This document shows, piece by piece, positions 1 through 8,800 of a stretch of 26,764 nt of DNA. The stretch spans positions 43,395-70,158 of the forward strand of contig JBNGIS010009528.1 of the NCBI GenBank assembly GCA_049999725.1. The letters run 5' to 3'. The position numbers and the translations under genes are program-made. This stretch comes from Haplomitrium mnioides. Its lineage: Eukaryota > Marchantiophyta > Haplomitriopsida > Calobryales. The notes beneath the pieces were generated by a model. That model made no database searches and was not told where the DNA came from. It saw only the letters and a list, made by a program, of their open reading frames with translations. Position 1 is the stretch's first letter. The number at the start of each line of letters is the position of its first letter.

Positions 1-191
1 GCGCGCATGGACTTGAAGTCCTTAAGCTTTGGGAATTGAAGTCCTCTTGCGCCTGGACTTTAAGTCCATGTGCGCATGGACTTCCAAGTTCTTAATGGCT
101 GGAAGTCCAATCCCCTGCGCCCAGGACGTAGATGTCCTTGCTCGTATTGTTTTGACATTTAAGTATTTTCTTTTCTAATGGTTTTTTTAAG
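1..191 (+). repeat. Intron end of unit 1, filled with palindromic TCCATG-GCGCATGGA repeats
   Basis: This stretch precedes the first methyltransferase exon of unit 1 and corresponds to intron 16671-17216 of unit 3. It repeats the words AAGTCC, GGACTT and GCGCATGG in both orientations. The clearest inverted repeat has 9-base arms AAGTCCATG at 62-70 and CATGGACTT at 75-83. It ends in a T-rich tract and an AAG acceptor at 189-191. The window starts inside it, so the donor is not visible. Intron status is inferred from the unit 3 alignment. Confidence 0.6.
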
Positions 192-1472
192 GGCGACAAA
201 ACTTTCAAGCGGCAGCTCGCCAAGATCTTTACTGCTGCTGCCAAGAGGAGGAAGAAGTCTGGGGTCGATGTAGCCCCTGAAGAATAAGACCAACCTCTGA
301 CGTTGGTTTCTTACCCTCCTGCTTTCGTTCTCCACTACCAGAAGGTCAGGGAGTGGAAAGCATGGCAGCAAAGTGGGGCTTCCTCTCTCACAACAGAAGG
401 AGTTGTGAGACACGAAGAAGAAGATTTGTTGTCGTTTGTTGACGGCCTCAACGTTGCGTTCTACCAAGTCTACGGGGAGGCTAATGCCAAGCAGTTAAAG
501 GGCCTTGTGAAACCTCGGTGCTTCACATTAGCGATTGCTGACATTCCTTACGGTTATAACCTTAAGGAATGCAAGCATGATGATTCGGAGCTGTTTTCAA
601 AAGATGACATTTTTGACATGGTGTCATCTTTTGCGGCAATAACTACTTTAGAGTTTTGGTCGTTCGTTATAATACATTCATCGCAACAATTCGGCATCGT
701 GGAGGATGCTCTTTCAGAAGTCGGCTGTGCAGTTGATCACGGCGTCTGGTAAGTTTTTCTTTCATTTTTTTATTTTTGTTTTGATTTCTTTGTCTTTTAT
801 TTATCTTACATTTTCGTTATAGGGTTTGACCTTGTTGTTTTTTTTTTTCGCAAGGAAAAAAGCAGCATACATCATTCTGGTGGTTCCAGAATTGCCCATG
901 CCCACGAGTACTGGACGGTGGGCTATTGGTCAAAAGAGGGAAAGAAGAGCATGCGGCATTTCAATTTGCAAGCTTCTTCTGCAACGGGACTTCTTCGGTA
1001 ACCAATGCGTAGCGTATTTAGCTATCCTGCAGTTTTTGCTAAGCTAAAACATCCAGGAGATGATGCTCCTATGAATGTTTATCAGAAACCGCAGGCTTTA
1101 TATAATTTTTTCATTGACCATCTTTCTACAGAGCAAGATTGGATTCTAGATCTTTGCTCTAGGTCTAGCACAGGCCTTGTCTGTGCTCTAAAGCTGATGT
1201 GAAATTGCATTGCCATGGAATATGATAGACGCCAGTCTATCTATATTCCTCAGAGGGTTTTGGAGATGGCTTCTTTGCCATCCGATGTGATTGAGTCACA
1301 AATAGTATTTGCGTACCACAAGGAACCTGTTCCTCCTGGTACTGCAAGTGCTTCTGGTGACTCTGTAGTGATATCGAGGATTGGAAAGTCTCGTCAAGAT
1401 TCTCTAGCGCCTGCAGATACTTAGCCAGTAGATGTAGATGAGACAGTTCCTCCGAAAGAGGAGAGAGTTTGA
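192..1472 (+). pseudogene. Unit 1: 3' half of a ParB-like/N6-N4 DNA methylase-type gene (two exons, decayed)
   Basis: Two exons can be read: about 192-748 and about 855-1472, with a short intron (donor GTAAGT at 749-754, acceptor AAG at 852-854). The first exon begins with the words G-D-K-T-F-K-R-Q-L-A and reaches D-I-P-Y-G-Y at 540-557, which fits motif IV of amino-methyltransferases. The second exon carries H-H-S-G-G-S-R-I-A-H-A-H-E-Y-W (870-914), Y-Q-K-P-Q-A-L near 1079-1099 and I-L-D-L-C-S near 1142-1160, followed by a second-strand region E-Y-D-R-R. This order (IV, then Q-K-P, then I) is that of beta-class DNA methylases (Pfam N6_N4_Mtase type). Decay: TAA at 285-287, stops near 994 and 1199, TAG near 1422, and a damaged motif I where Gly residues became Arg/Ser. 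The natural end TGA at 1470-1472 lines up with unit 2. The exon join leaves a one-base phase conflict, so borders are approximate. Family assignment is from motifs, not a search. Confidence 0.75.
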
Positions 1473-1499
1473 TGACATGTTTGTATTATTTTCCTTTAT

Positions 1500-1505
1500 A
1501 ATAAA
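1500..1505 (+). terminator. Poly(A) signal AATAAA of unit 1
   Basis: A perfect AATAAA lies 28 bases after the unit 1 stop codon inside an AT-rich 3' region. Units 2 and 3 have an AATAAA at nearly the same distance from their ends, which supports 1472 as the true gene end. Confidence 0.6.
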
Positions 1506-2277
1506 ATTTATTTTTTCTAAATCTTTTTTGGCAAAAATTTCATCTTAGTGCTCTTTCGTTTTACTACAAGTCTTTCATCAAGATTCCATTTATTTCCCTT
1601 AAGAATAAGTTGACCCTTTTGATAGTCCAAGAATGGTTTGAACTCAATTTCTAATCTTAGAATTATGTGTAGGCTTTGCACATTGTTTAGTGTCTTCGCG
1701 CATTTAAGGCTTTGTAGTTCTTCTCCGATTCCCCTGCACGCTTAAGCTATGCAGTTGTTGTTCAGAGTCTCGGCACCTATTCATCAAAGGGTTCTTGTTC
1801 AATGTCCATGCTTGCATAGGCTGTAGGGTTCTTCTTTAGATGTTTGGCGTGTTTTTACTGTTGGATTGTAGTTGAAAGTCCATGCGTGCATAGCTTCATT
1901 GTTCTTGTTGAGAGTCAAAGCAAGCAGAGTATTTAGGATTCTTGTTTGGAGTCTTTGCGTGCATAGGCTTTACGGTTGTGGTTTGGAGTCTATGCTTACT
2001 TAGACTTTGTTGGCTACAATGCTCCAAGTCAGGTTTAAAGTCCTTATCCGAGTAGACATTTAGGTTTTCCTGTACTTTTTTTCTATCGAAAGAGATATAT
2101 TTTATTTCCTTTTTGTTGAATTTAATTTATTTACAATAGTGTCAAGCTTTTTCAAAATGGAAAATATGCATTTTTTGTTAATAAAAAACAATTTTTTTTT
2201 CGAAAAGAAGATTTTAGTTTAAAATTTGATGTTTTTGAATTCCAAATCTTCAAAAAAAAATTTCAACTATCAAGTGA
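1506..2277 (+). repeat. 3' flank of unit 1 with degenerate TCCATGC-GCATAGG repeats
   Basis: No gene is seen here. From about 1640 to 2060 the words AGTCCATGCTTGCATAG, GAGTCTTTGCGTGCATAG and GAGTCTATGCTTACTTAG recur every few tens of bases between short T-rich spacers. They are degraded versions of the palindromic word found in the introns. From 2090 to 2260 the DNA becomes plain A/T-rich. The equivalent spacer after unit 2 (13334-14398) carries the same type of words. Confidence 0.55.
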
Positions 2278-2324
2278 AACAGGAACCCAGTAGCGGTTCC
2301 TGGTTCAAAGTAGCGGCTGTTTCC
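2278..2324 (+). pseudogene. Start of the next gene unit, cut off by the gypsy LTR
   Basis: The frame at 2286-2324 reads P-S-S-G-S-W-F-K-V-A-A-V-S. It matches P-T-S-S-S-W-C-K-V-A-I-V at 14402-14437 in the first visible exon of unit 3. Homology stops at 2324, the last base before the retrotransposon LTR. This shows that a further head-to-tail unit once followed unit 1, about 0.8 kb after its end, and that the LTR edge lies inside its early exon. The match is short but agrees in spacing and position relative to the preceding unit. Confidence 0.5.
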
Positions 2325-2966
2325 TACCGCGAATTCAGACCTGTTTGCACAATGCCCCCCTTTTGGAAAATTCTCTTTGCTGCGGTGATCCCGTTGCACT
2401 ACATCATTGCTGCAAATCTTCTGCAACAAATCTCTCCTCCTCGAATCCTTTCTGCCCTCCTCCTTCCCGACTCACGTCCTTGCTGGATTTATAGCCTCCA
2501 TGCAGTCCCTGCTCAATCCGCTTGCATTTTGCTAGCTCCCTCATCTGCGATCTACCCAGCTTCAATTTCCTCCCCTTGATCCAATCTTCAACATAAATCC
2601 TCGCCTTACTCAATCAACCCCTCCCTCTACGCTCAGTTTTGTTTTGCAATCTTTCTAGCTGCTTGCATTCCTCCTTGGCCGCAACATTTCCTAGCCCCTT
2701 TGTTTTTCCAGTCCCCATGCATCTAAAATTCCTCTCGATTCCAAATGGCTCCTCCCTTGAAGTGCATGATCCGTGACAGCAAAGGGGAAACAAGGGAAAA
2801 TGAAAGGGAGAGATAAGAAGAAGAGAAGAAAGGGGGGAGAGGGAAGAGAAGGGAACGATAGAATAATAATAAAATATAATAAAATAATATAAACTGAAAC
2901 AATAAACTGTACTTGAAGCTCAATAACCACAAAATTTAGAAAAAACGCAAAAACACCCAGCCGACA
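2325..2966 (-). repeat. 3' LTR of the gypsy element
   Basis: This segment aligns along its full length with 12104-12746. In element orientation it begins TGTCGGCTGGGTG (at 2966) and ends near CGCGGTA (2325), so the usual final CA has changed to TA. The polypurine tract lies directly upstream. Shared landmarks with the other copy include GGATTTATAGCCTCCATGCA and a purine-rich AGAAGAAGAGAAGAAAGG stretch (plus-strand reading). Confidence 0.88.
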
Positions 2967-2979
2967 TAACTCCCCCTTT
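2967..2979 (-). promoter_or_regulatory. Polypurine tract (PPT) of the gypsy element
   Basis: On the - strand the sequence AAAGGGGGAGTTA lies immediately before the LTR start TGTCGG. A G-rich purine run at this position is the plus-strand primer of LTR retrotransposons. It independently fixes the inner edge of the 3' LTR at 2966/2967. Confidence 0.8.
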
Positions 2980-3242
2980 AATTGTGCAACGACCCCGCAA
3001 ACACCCTTCCTCCCTCTGACCTAGTTGGGCCTCTCTATGATTGCCGCTTTGACCTTCCTTGTTGGCTGCCCTTAAGTTGACCTGACCACCACACAACACA
3101 AAGACACAACCAACATACCCCACCAAACTCCTATACCCAAAATCTACACACCCCTACCGGACAGTGGTATGCACACTCACACCAACTCCACCCACATATA
3201 TGTACAAGACTCATATGTCCACTGTACAAGACGACATCCTCC
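2980..3242 (-). other. Untranslated region between gypsy pol and the PPT
   Basis: No coding signal continues after the pol stop at 3243-3245. The stretch is C/A-rich on the + strand with CACAC words and holds no repeat or second gene that I can support. It is the 3' untranslated part of the retroelement by position. Confidence 0.5.
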
Positions 3243-4498
3243 TCACTGGTCCTCTTGGTGGTAATACCGCTTGAGCATGTCGTAATGGACATGATTGGGA
3301 ATGTGTGCCCCCGTTAATGTGCTCAACTCACTAACCTATTGTCATGAAGCACTCTCACCATGTAAGGCCCAATTCACCTAGAATGCAGCTTCCTAGGGAA
3401 GTGCAAGAACTTGTTGTCGTAGAGTAGCACCAAATCACCACCTTTGAATTCCACCGACCGCAGCTTCTTGTTGTGTTGCTTCTTGGTTAGCTGCTGTTGA
3501 TGTTCCAACTGCTCGTGCATGCCTGCTTTGATTTCCTCCAAGGCCTCCAACTGATGTACTCTCTCCATTCGGCTTGGGCCCTCAACCATTCTCTCCTCCA
3601 CTGTCACTCGAGTTGTTGGGACTTCGAACTCTACCGGGACTAGTGAGTGCTGTCCAAGAACCAGGAAGTAAGGGCAGTGGCCCGTGGTTGTCTTGAAGGC
3701 CAAGTTATGTACATGTGTAGTGGTTAGCAACTTCAAATCCCAATCCACTTTATTGGCCACCACCATCTTGTTCAGAATTTTTCCCACAATGTTGTTGGCC
3801 CTCTTGGTTAACCCATTGGCCTTAGGATGATAGGTTGTGGTTTTCCGATGCTTGACCAGATTCCTCCCCGTGAGCTCACCAATGACTTGACTAACGAAAT
3901 GTGTGCCTTGGTCACTCACCAACTCCAGCGGTGCTCCAAATTGAGTGAAAATCTGCTCGTAGAGAAATCGAGCCACCATCGACGTGCCATCCTTCCTGGT
4001 TGCTCTAGCCTCAACCTACTTGGTGGCATAATCAGTGGAAAGCAGAATATACCTGTTTTCTTGCTTTGTGGATGGAGTGATGGGCCCAATGAAGTCAATC
4101 CCCCACTTCTCAAACGGAGCTAGGAGAATGATCGGCACTAGGGGATAGTGACATGCTATTGCCAGTTTTCTAGTTCATTGGCATGCATCACACCTCTTCA
4201 CAAAGAAGTGGACATCCCTATATAGGGTGGGCCACCAATATTTAGCATTCACAATTTTCCGTATAGTGGTTTCCGCAGCAAAATGACCACAGGCCTCTTC
4301 TTCATGCATGGCCCACATCACCACTCTCAACTTCAATGATGTCTCCATATTCTGTGGGTCTCCCTTCCCTGATGTGGAACAGATCTTCATCAAGGAAGCT
4401 GTCCCCAACTCCCTCCGCACTCGGCTGCCCATCAATCCTCGAGAAGAAATATGCATTTTGGTGTTTCTTCTTCGATTTGACACGTACCTCAAAATCAA
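3243..4498 (-). pseudogene. Gypsy integrase (H2C2 finger, D,D,E core with E to K change, C-terminal part)
   Basis: Integrase inserts the retroelement cDNA into the host genome. The His/Cys finger reads H..H then C-D-A-C near 4175-4310, with the Y-W-W-P block between. The core follows in the same frame: the first catalytic Asp in G-I-D-F-I-G-P (about 4090-4110) and the second Asp in S-D-Q-G-T-H-F (3911-3913). At the third site the family has G-Q-x-E after H-P-x-A-N, but here codon 3803-3805 is AAG (Lys). Stops include a TGA just after the finger and a TAG in place of a Trp near 4017. The C-terminal part ends with H-Y-D-M-L-K-R-Y-Y-H-Q and a TGA at 3243-3245, after a TGA at 3374-3376 and one small frameshift near 3330. 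The enzyme is dead on several counts. Confidence 0.85.
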
Positions 4499-4998
4499 AT
4501 TCTTGAAGTAATAACATCCACCTCACCACTCTCCTGGTCAGATCAGGCTTGTTGACCATGTACTTCAGGGTATCATGATCAGTGTGGAACACCACCTTGT
4601 AGTGCAACAAGTAATGCCTGAACTTTTTCAACGAGTAGATTATTCCCAAAGCCTCACAATCGGTGGGCGAGTAATTCTTTTTCGCCGCTAAGAGGAGTCT
4701 GCTGGCAAAGTAGATCAGGTGGTCCCTTCCTTCCTCATCCATTTGGCTCAGCACTGCTCCCACACAAAAACCTGAAACATCCACCATCACGTGGAACTCT
4801 TTGGACCAGTTTGGAGGTGTTAGGATAGGGGTGTTGGCTAATCGCCTTCGTAGGCTCAGTTGGCTCAAAATTGCTGCCCCTCTTCACCATCTCAGTTAGG
4901 TGGTAGGCTACTAAGGAAAAGCTTGGGTTGAACCTCCGGTAGTAGCCCACACAGCCCAAGAATCCCTGCACCTCCACCAGGCACGTTGGAAATGCCAC
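4302..4998 (-). pseudogene. Gypsy connection domain and RNase H (frameshifted)
   Basis: RNase H degrades the RNA of the RNA/DNA hybrid during reverse transcription. The connection is read at 4998-4855 with V-Q-G-F-L-G-C-V-G-Y-Y-R-R-F. A frameshift near 4850 leads into the RNase H frame. Three acidic motifs remain: V-D-V-S-G-F-C-V-G-A-V-L (Asp), D-C-E-A-L-G-I-I-Y (Glu) and H-T-D-H-D-T-L-K-Y (Asp). A second shift near 4315 carries the reading into the integrase. Apart from those shifts the domain is well preserved. Confidence 0.85.
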
Positions 4999-5910
4999 AC
5001 CTAGCTATACTACCACTTTTTCTTGGTCCACGACAATTCCCTAGCTAGAGACCTTATGCCCTAGTAGTATCCCTTCCCTCACCGCAAAGAAACACTTTCC
5101 ATGGTGCAACCGCAGCCCCGTTTCCCTACAACGTTGAAAGGTGAGCCGAACATGCTCCTCGTGATCTTTCACCTTACCATATACCACGAAGTCGTCTATG
5201 AAGATCTCAAGGAACTTTCTAAGGTAATCGTGAAACATATTCATCATTAAATCTCTGGAATATACCAGGGGCATTATAGAGACCAAATGGCATCCTCCAA
5301 AATGCAAACACTCCCCACTCCATTGTAAAAGCAGTTTTCAGTTGGTCTTCCTCCCGTATCCACACCTGGTTGTAATCGGAGTACCCATCCATGAAACTGT
5401 ACACTTCTTGGCCTGCCACCAGGTCCAGCACACCATCAGTGAAGGGTAGGGGGTAGTGGTCCTTCTTTGTGGCCGCATTTAGCTTGCAGAAATCTTGGTG
5501 AACCCTAATTTTTGGTTTTCCGTCCAATCCCGCCTTCTTCGGCACCACCACCAAAGGGGACACCCGTTCGTTGTTCAGAACAAGGTATATAAACCTTGCG
5601 TCTAGGAGCTTATCCACCTCCTCCTTAACCAGCAGAGAGAAGAATGGGTTCATTCGATATTGTCGCTGCCTCACGAGGGTCACGTTGTCTTCCAAATTGA
5701 TTCGATGCTCCCCTAATTCCCTGGGTACGCCCTTCAGATCTGTATGACTCCATGCAAATATGTCACTGTAATTCCCAAGGGTTTGCATAAAAGTTCTCTC
5801 AGCCTCCTGTTCAGGGCGAAGCCAAGCTGGAATGTCCTCCTGCCAGAAACCGTTATTTCTCGGTACTGCTCCGCTCTTATGGCCTCCACTTGTGTTCCTG
5901 TTCGTGGAAT
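4999..5910 (-). pseudogene. Gypsy reverse transcriptase (one frameshift, F-I-D-D box kept)
   Basis: Reverse transcriptase copies element RNA to DNA. The fingers/palm read K-I-R-V-H-Q-D-F-C-K-L-N, then H-Y-P-L-P-F-T-D-G-V-L-D and M-P-F-G-L-Y-N-A-P in the same frame as gag. An extra T in the run at about 5253-5255 shifts the frame just after F-Q-R. The catalytic box I-F-I-D-D-F is in the next frame, with its two Asp codons at 5191-5196. The thumb ends at a TAG near 5041, where reading can continue in frame. A Tyr-to-Phe change before the x-D-D is common in plant gypsy elements. The fold signature is clear, but the gene is broken. Confidence 0.88.
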
Positions 5911-6898
5911 CACAGTTTGACTCCAAGTGAGCGAGCCTAAGGCCACCTAGAGCAGGCTTCTTGTCATGTTCACTTACCCCACCTTGGTGATCAGCCTTCT
6001 CTGGAATGATGGCTATAGTCGACTCCCCTCTTAGATCGGTTTCAAGGATAGAAGTGGATACTTCTGACTCCCCTTCTTGGTTAGGTTCAGAGCTGAGGAT
6101 TGGCATTCCTGAACCTACTTCCCTTGTGTCCCAAACCCCAAATACAGAGGTCTCCAACTGATTCACTTTTGTCTCAGTCTCGCCCACAAAATCTGCCTCT
6201 GTTATATCGCTCACCAATCTCAGCCAGTAAGTGTCATCGTCCTCCAACTCCTCTTCCACTGACCTCTCAGTGTCATACTCCTTGTCTTCTGTGGTCTCCC
6301 CCTCATGTGGGACAAGTTCATAATGAACCACGGTCTTGTCTGGCCCAAACACTAATGTAGAGTCCCCCCAATTGTGCATGACTTTGGCACCATACAACCA
6401 AGGCCTCCCGATTAACACAGGGTATGGGGAGCTTCTAGCCGGCCTCATAACCAGGTAGTTCAGGTCAAACTCCTTTCCTCCAATCCAGGTTGTGACATTT
6501 AGCAAGGCCCCCAAGGGCTTAACCCTAAACCTGTCAGCCAACCACATAATTCTTTCAGTTGGTTGGAAAGTCTTAAAGCCAAGACGGTAGGCGGTCTCCT
6601 CAAACATAATAATCACTCCTCCACCTCCATCCATAGGCACCACGGACACAGTACACCCTGCAATCTGGATGTCTATCTCAGGGGCTCCTTTGTCCTCACA
6701 GATCATCCTCAAATCGGCAGTGGTGCCCTCCATAGGGAGCTTCTTTTTCCTCTTAGTGCCTATGAGTAGCTCTCGAAGCTGCCTCTTGTATACAAGGCAG
6801 TCCCTAATCAGCTGACCCACTGTTGTGGTGACCGGGCAACCTCTTACATCCCTTTGGATGCTGTAGGGTACGAGAAGGCTAGGCGGTGGCGGGGGCAC
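5911..6898 (-). pseudogene. Gypsy aspartic protease region and spacer to RT
   Basis: The retropepsin-like domain would cut the polyprotein. Its active-site region reads V-V-P-M-D-G-G-G-G-V, with the Asp at 6629-6631, followed by E-E-T-A-Y-R-L-G-F and later P-V-L-I-G-R-P-W-L. The usual triad is D-[S/T]-G. Here the residue after Asp is Gly, a form I associate with some plant gypsy lineages, so it may be ancestral rather than damage. The spacer to RT is acidic and rich in Glu/Asp. This section is in the same frame as gag and joins it through one TAG at 6914-6916. Confidence 0.78.
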
Positions 6899-6913
6899 CG
6901 TGTTTTGTTTAGC

Positions 6914-7585
6914 CTACTCGGCGGCATTTCTACGATTGATCTCCCATAGGGTCTTATCTGCCGCTTGCTGAGCTTCAACTACCTCTAGGGCCTCTAGCTG
7001 CTTCTTCACTTCCTCCTCTTGTTTCGGATAGAATAACTTAGGGTGCTCCTTCTTGTAGTTTGAATCCTCCTCAGTAGGGAGCATGTTCGCGATCCTCTCT
7101 TTCTTCCGAGCATGTTTGGCTTTCCCTCTTTCCTTGGCCTTGGCTACTGCCCTTGTAGCCACTCGGTAGCAGTCTTCTTCCACCATCATCTCCACTCCTA
7201 GGAATTCTGTTCCATGCTCCCATAAGGTGGTCACCAGATTGATTTCTGCCGACGGTGGTGCTTGTTGGGCCGGATTGGGAGGCAACTCCTGCCTTCTCGG
7301 GTGGGGGCAATTATTGGCCAGATGCTCTTCCATCTTGCAGCTGGTACTTAATGGGGTTGGCATGCCATATCCTTGCTTCCTGGGCTCCAGACAATTAGGG
7401 GAAATGTGGGATGGCTACCCACAATTCCAGCATACCATCACCCTGGTCTAGCTCGGACCGGTCTCTGCCCCTTCTTGTCATGCGTGCCCTCATGCTGATG
7501 ATTGGCTAGGCACTAGATTGACCGGTCTGCCTGCCATCATTCGGGGCTGGCTGACCACCTGGTATACAAGCTCGGGCGGCTCTTC
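6914..7585 (-). pseudogene. Gypsy gag C-terminus with further zinc knuckles (nonsense-riddled)
   Basis: The gag frame continues past the TAA at 7586 without a frame change. It meets two TGA and two TAG codons before 7363. A CCHC knuckle C-W-N-C-G-(stop)-P-S-H-I-S-P-N-C lies near 7385-7440, where a CAG-type Gln codon became TAG. Another degenerate Cys/His cluster follows (C-K-M-E-E-H-L-A-N-N-C). The rest is charged and probably helical (many Lys, Glu and Arg), leading to the protease. This is one polyprotein broken only by point nonsense changes. Confidence 0.7.
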
Positions 7586-8800
7586 TTACACATACTCCAC
7601 CTCTTCATGGTACCACTCGGGTGGATCCTCCCTTACATAATTAATAGGCATCCCATCTAGAGGACATTCTTGTGGAGAGTGCCCATAGGTTCTGCACTTC
7701 ACGCACCATACATGAGCCCTTCGTGACAACAATTTTTTCACCTCTGGCTTCAAGCTTGCAAAATGGATTGTCATGGCTTCCAATTTTGCATTAATTTCCT
7801 CTATGGGGTCTTTCAACCCCCTCCTCTTGCTGGTCTCTACCCCAACACCTCTATCATAGGACCGGTGGGCCTTCTTCTCCTTGGCCTCCTTGTGCTTCTT
7901 ATGTTTTTTGCCCCTCTTCTCTTTGCCCTCTTTTTTCTTCCTGCTCCATTTCTTCTTCCGCCTCCTATAGGACCTTTCATCCTCTGAACTTTCTGGGCTA
8001 CTCTTGCTCTCAGATTCAAATTCCAAAGAGGAGCTAGCATCAAAGCCATCCTCTTGACCAGAACTCTCCAAAGAACTTTCAGACTCATCCATCCTCTTTG
8101 TCTTCCGATTCGAGCTTGCCACCTCTGCTTTGACATAGGATTGGGCTTTTTCCATGGCTTGCTCAAGGCATGTGGGTTTGGATCGTCTCACCCAAGCCCC
8201 TAAACCTCTAGGCAGGGCTGAAATGAACCAAGAGGTAAGCATCCCATCCGATGCCGGGGGGTTGATCTTCCAAGCCATTCGTTGGAATCGTTGCAGAAAT
8301 TTCCGCACCGATTCAGTTTTCTTCATCTCCATTTGGCCTATCTTAATCAAGGCCTCTGATTCCCCTCCTATTTTCCTGAATTTCTCGAAGAAGGCTGCCT
8401 TGAAAGTGTCCCGATTCCTCTTGGTGGCCTCTGGTAGAGTCTGGTACCAAGGACGAGCCTCTCCCTTCAATACCTTAGGAAGTATGGCCTCATTGATGAG
8501 GTTCTCTCCATTGGCATAAGCTATGCCCTCAAACTCATCCAACCACTCATCCGGGTCCTCTCTGGTAGATCCCTGGAATGTTTTGTATCTGAACCGGAAC
8601 CTCTGCGTTACATGCCCTATATTAGCCATTGGGGTGTTGGGTTGTACGGAACAGGGAGCTCTAAGTGCCATTCCAAGGCTTCTTCCACTTTTGAAGGAGA
8701 TTCCTCCTTTATCAGCACGGGGCAACCTCCTTGGCTGATCTCCTTCCACTTCTAGTGCTAGGCTGCTTCTAGAATTCCAGAATTCTTTTCCTTGCTCCAC
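7586..8800 (-). CDS. Gypsy gag (open 5' part): retrotransposon gag domain and CCHC knuckle
   Basis: Gag packages element RNA into virus-like particles in the cytoplasm. The central part fits the plant retrotransposon gag domain: F-Q-G-S-T-R-E-D-P-D-E-W-L-D-E-F-E, then A-R-P-W-Y-Q-T-L and F-R-K-I-G. A Ser/Glu-rich and then Lys/Arg-rich tail follows (about residues 230-310). A CCHC knuckle C-V-K-C-R-T-Y-G-H-S-P-Q-E-C lies near the end, spaced C-2-C-4-H-4-C. The open frame starts after a TGA. Its first codon at 8798-8800 is GTG, and the first ATG is at 8669-8671 (M-A-L-R), so the original start may be lost. The TAA at 7586-7588 is likely premature because the frame continues with more knuckles. 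Confidence 0.82.
   Translation of the reverse strand: MEQGKEFWNSRSSLALEVEGDQPRRLPRADKGGISFKSGRSLGMALRAPCSVQPNTPMANIGHVTQRFRFRYKTFQGSTREDPDEWLDEFEGIAYANGENLINEAILPKVLKGEARPWYQTLPEATKRNRDTFKAAFFEKFRKIGGESEALIKIGQMEMKKTESVRKFLQRFQRMAWKINPPASDGMLTSWFISALPRGLGAWVRRSKPTCLEQAMEKAQSYVKAEVASSNRKTKRMDESESSLESSGQEDGFDASSSLEFESESKSSPESSEDERSYRRRKKKWSRKKKEGKEKRGKKHKKHKEAKEKKAHRSYDRGVGVETSKRRGLKDPIEEINAKLEAMTIHFASLKPEVKKLLSRRAHVWCVKCRTYGHSPQECPLDGMPINYVREDPPEWYHEEVEYV

Noticed and set aside
303-752. Unit 1 methylase exon as an intact single-exon gene starting at 303
   Set aside because: The first codon there is TTG, homology extends upstream across a stop to 192, and the exon ends at a splice donor, so it is a pseudogene exon.
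2691-2932. Hydrophobic small frames in the LTRs (and their twins at 12467-12703)
   Set aside because: They are translations of the LTR's A/T-rich and pyrimidine-rich tracts, present in both LTRs, with no start context or homology.
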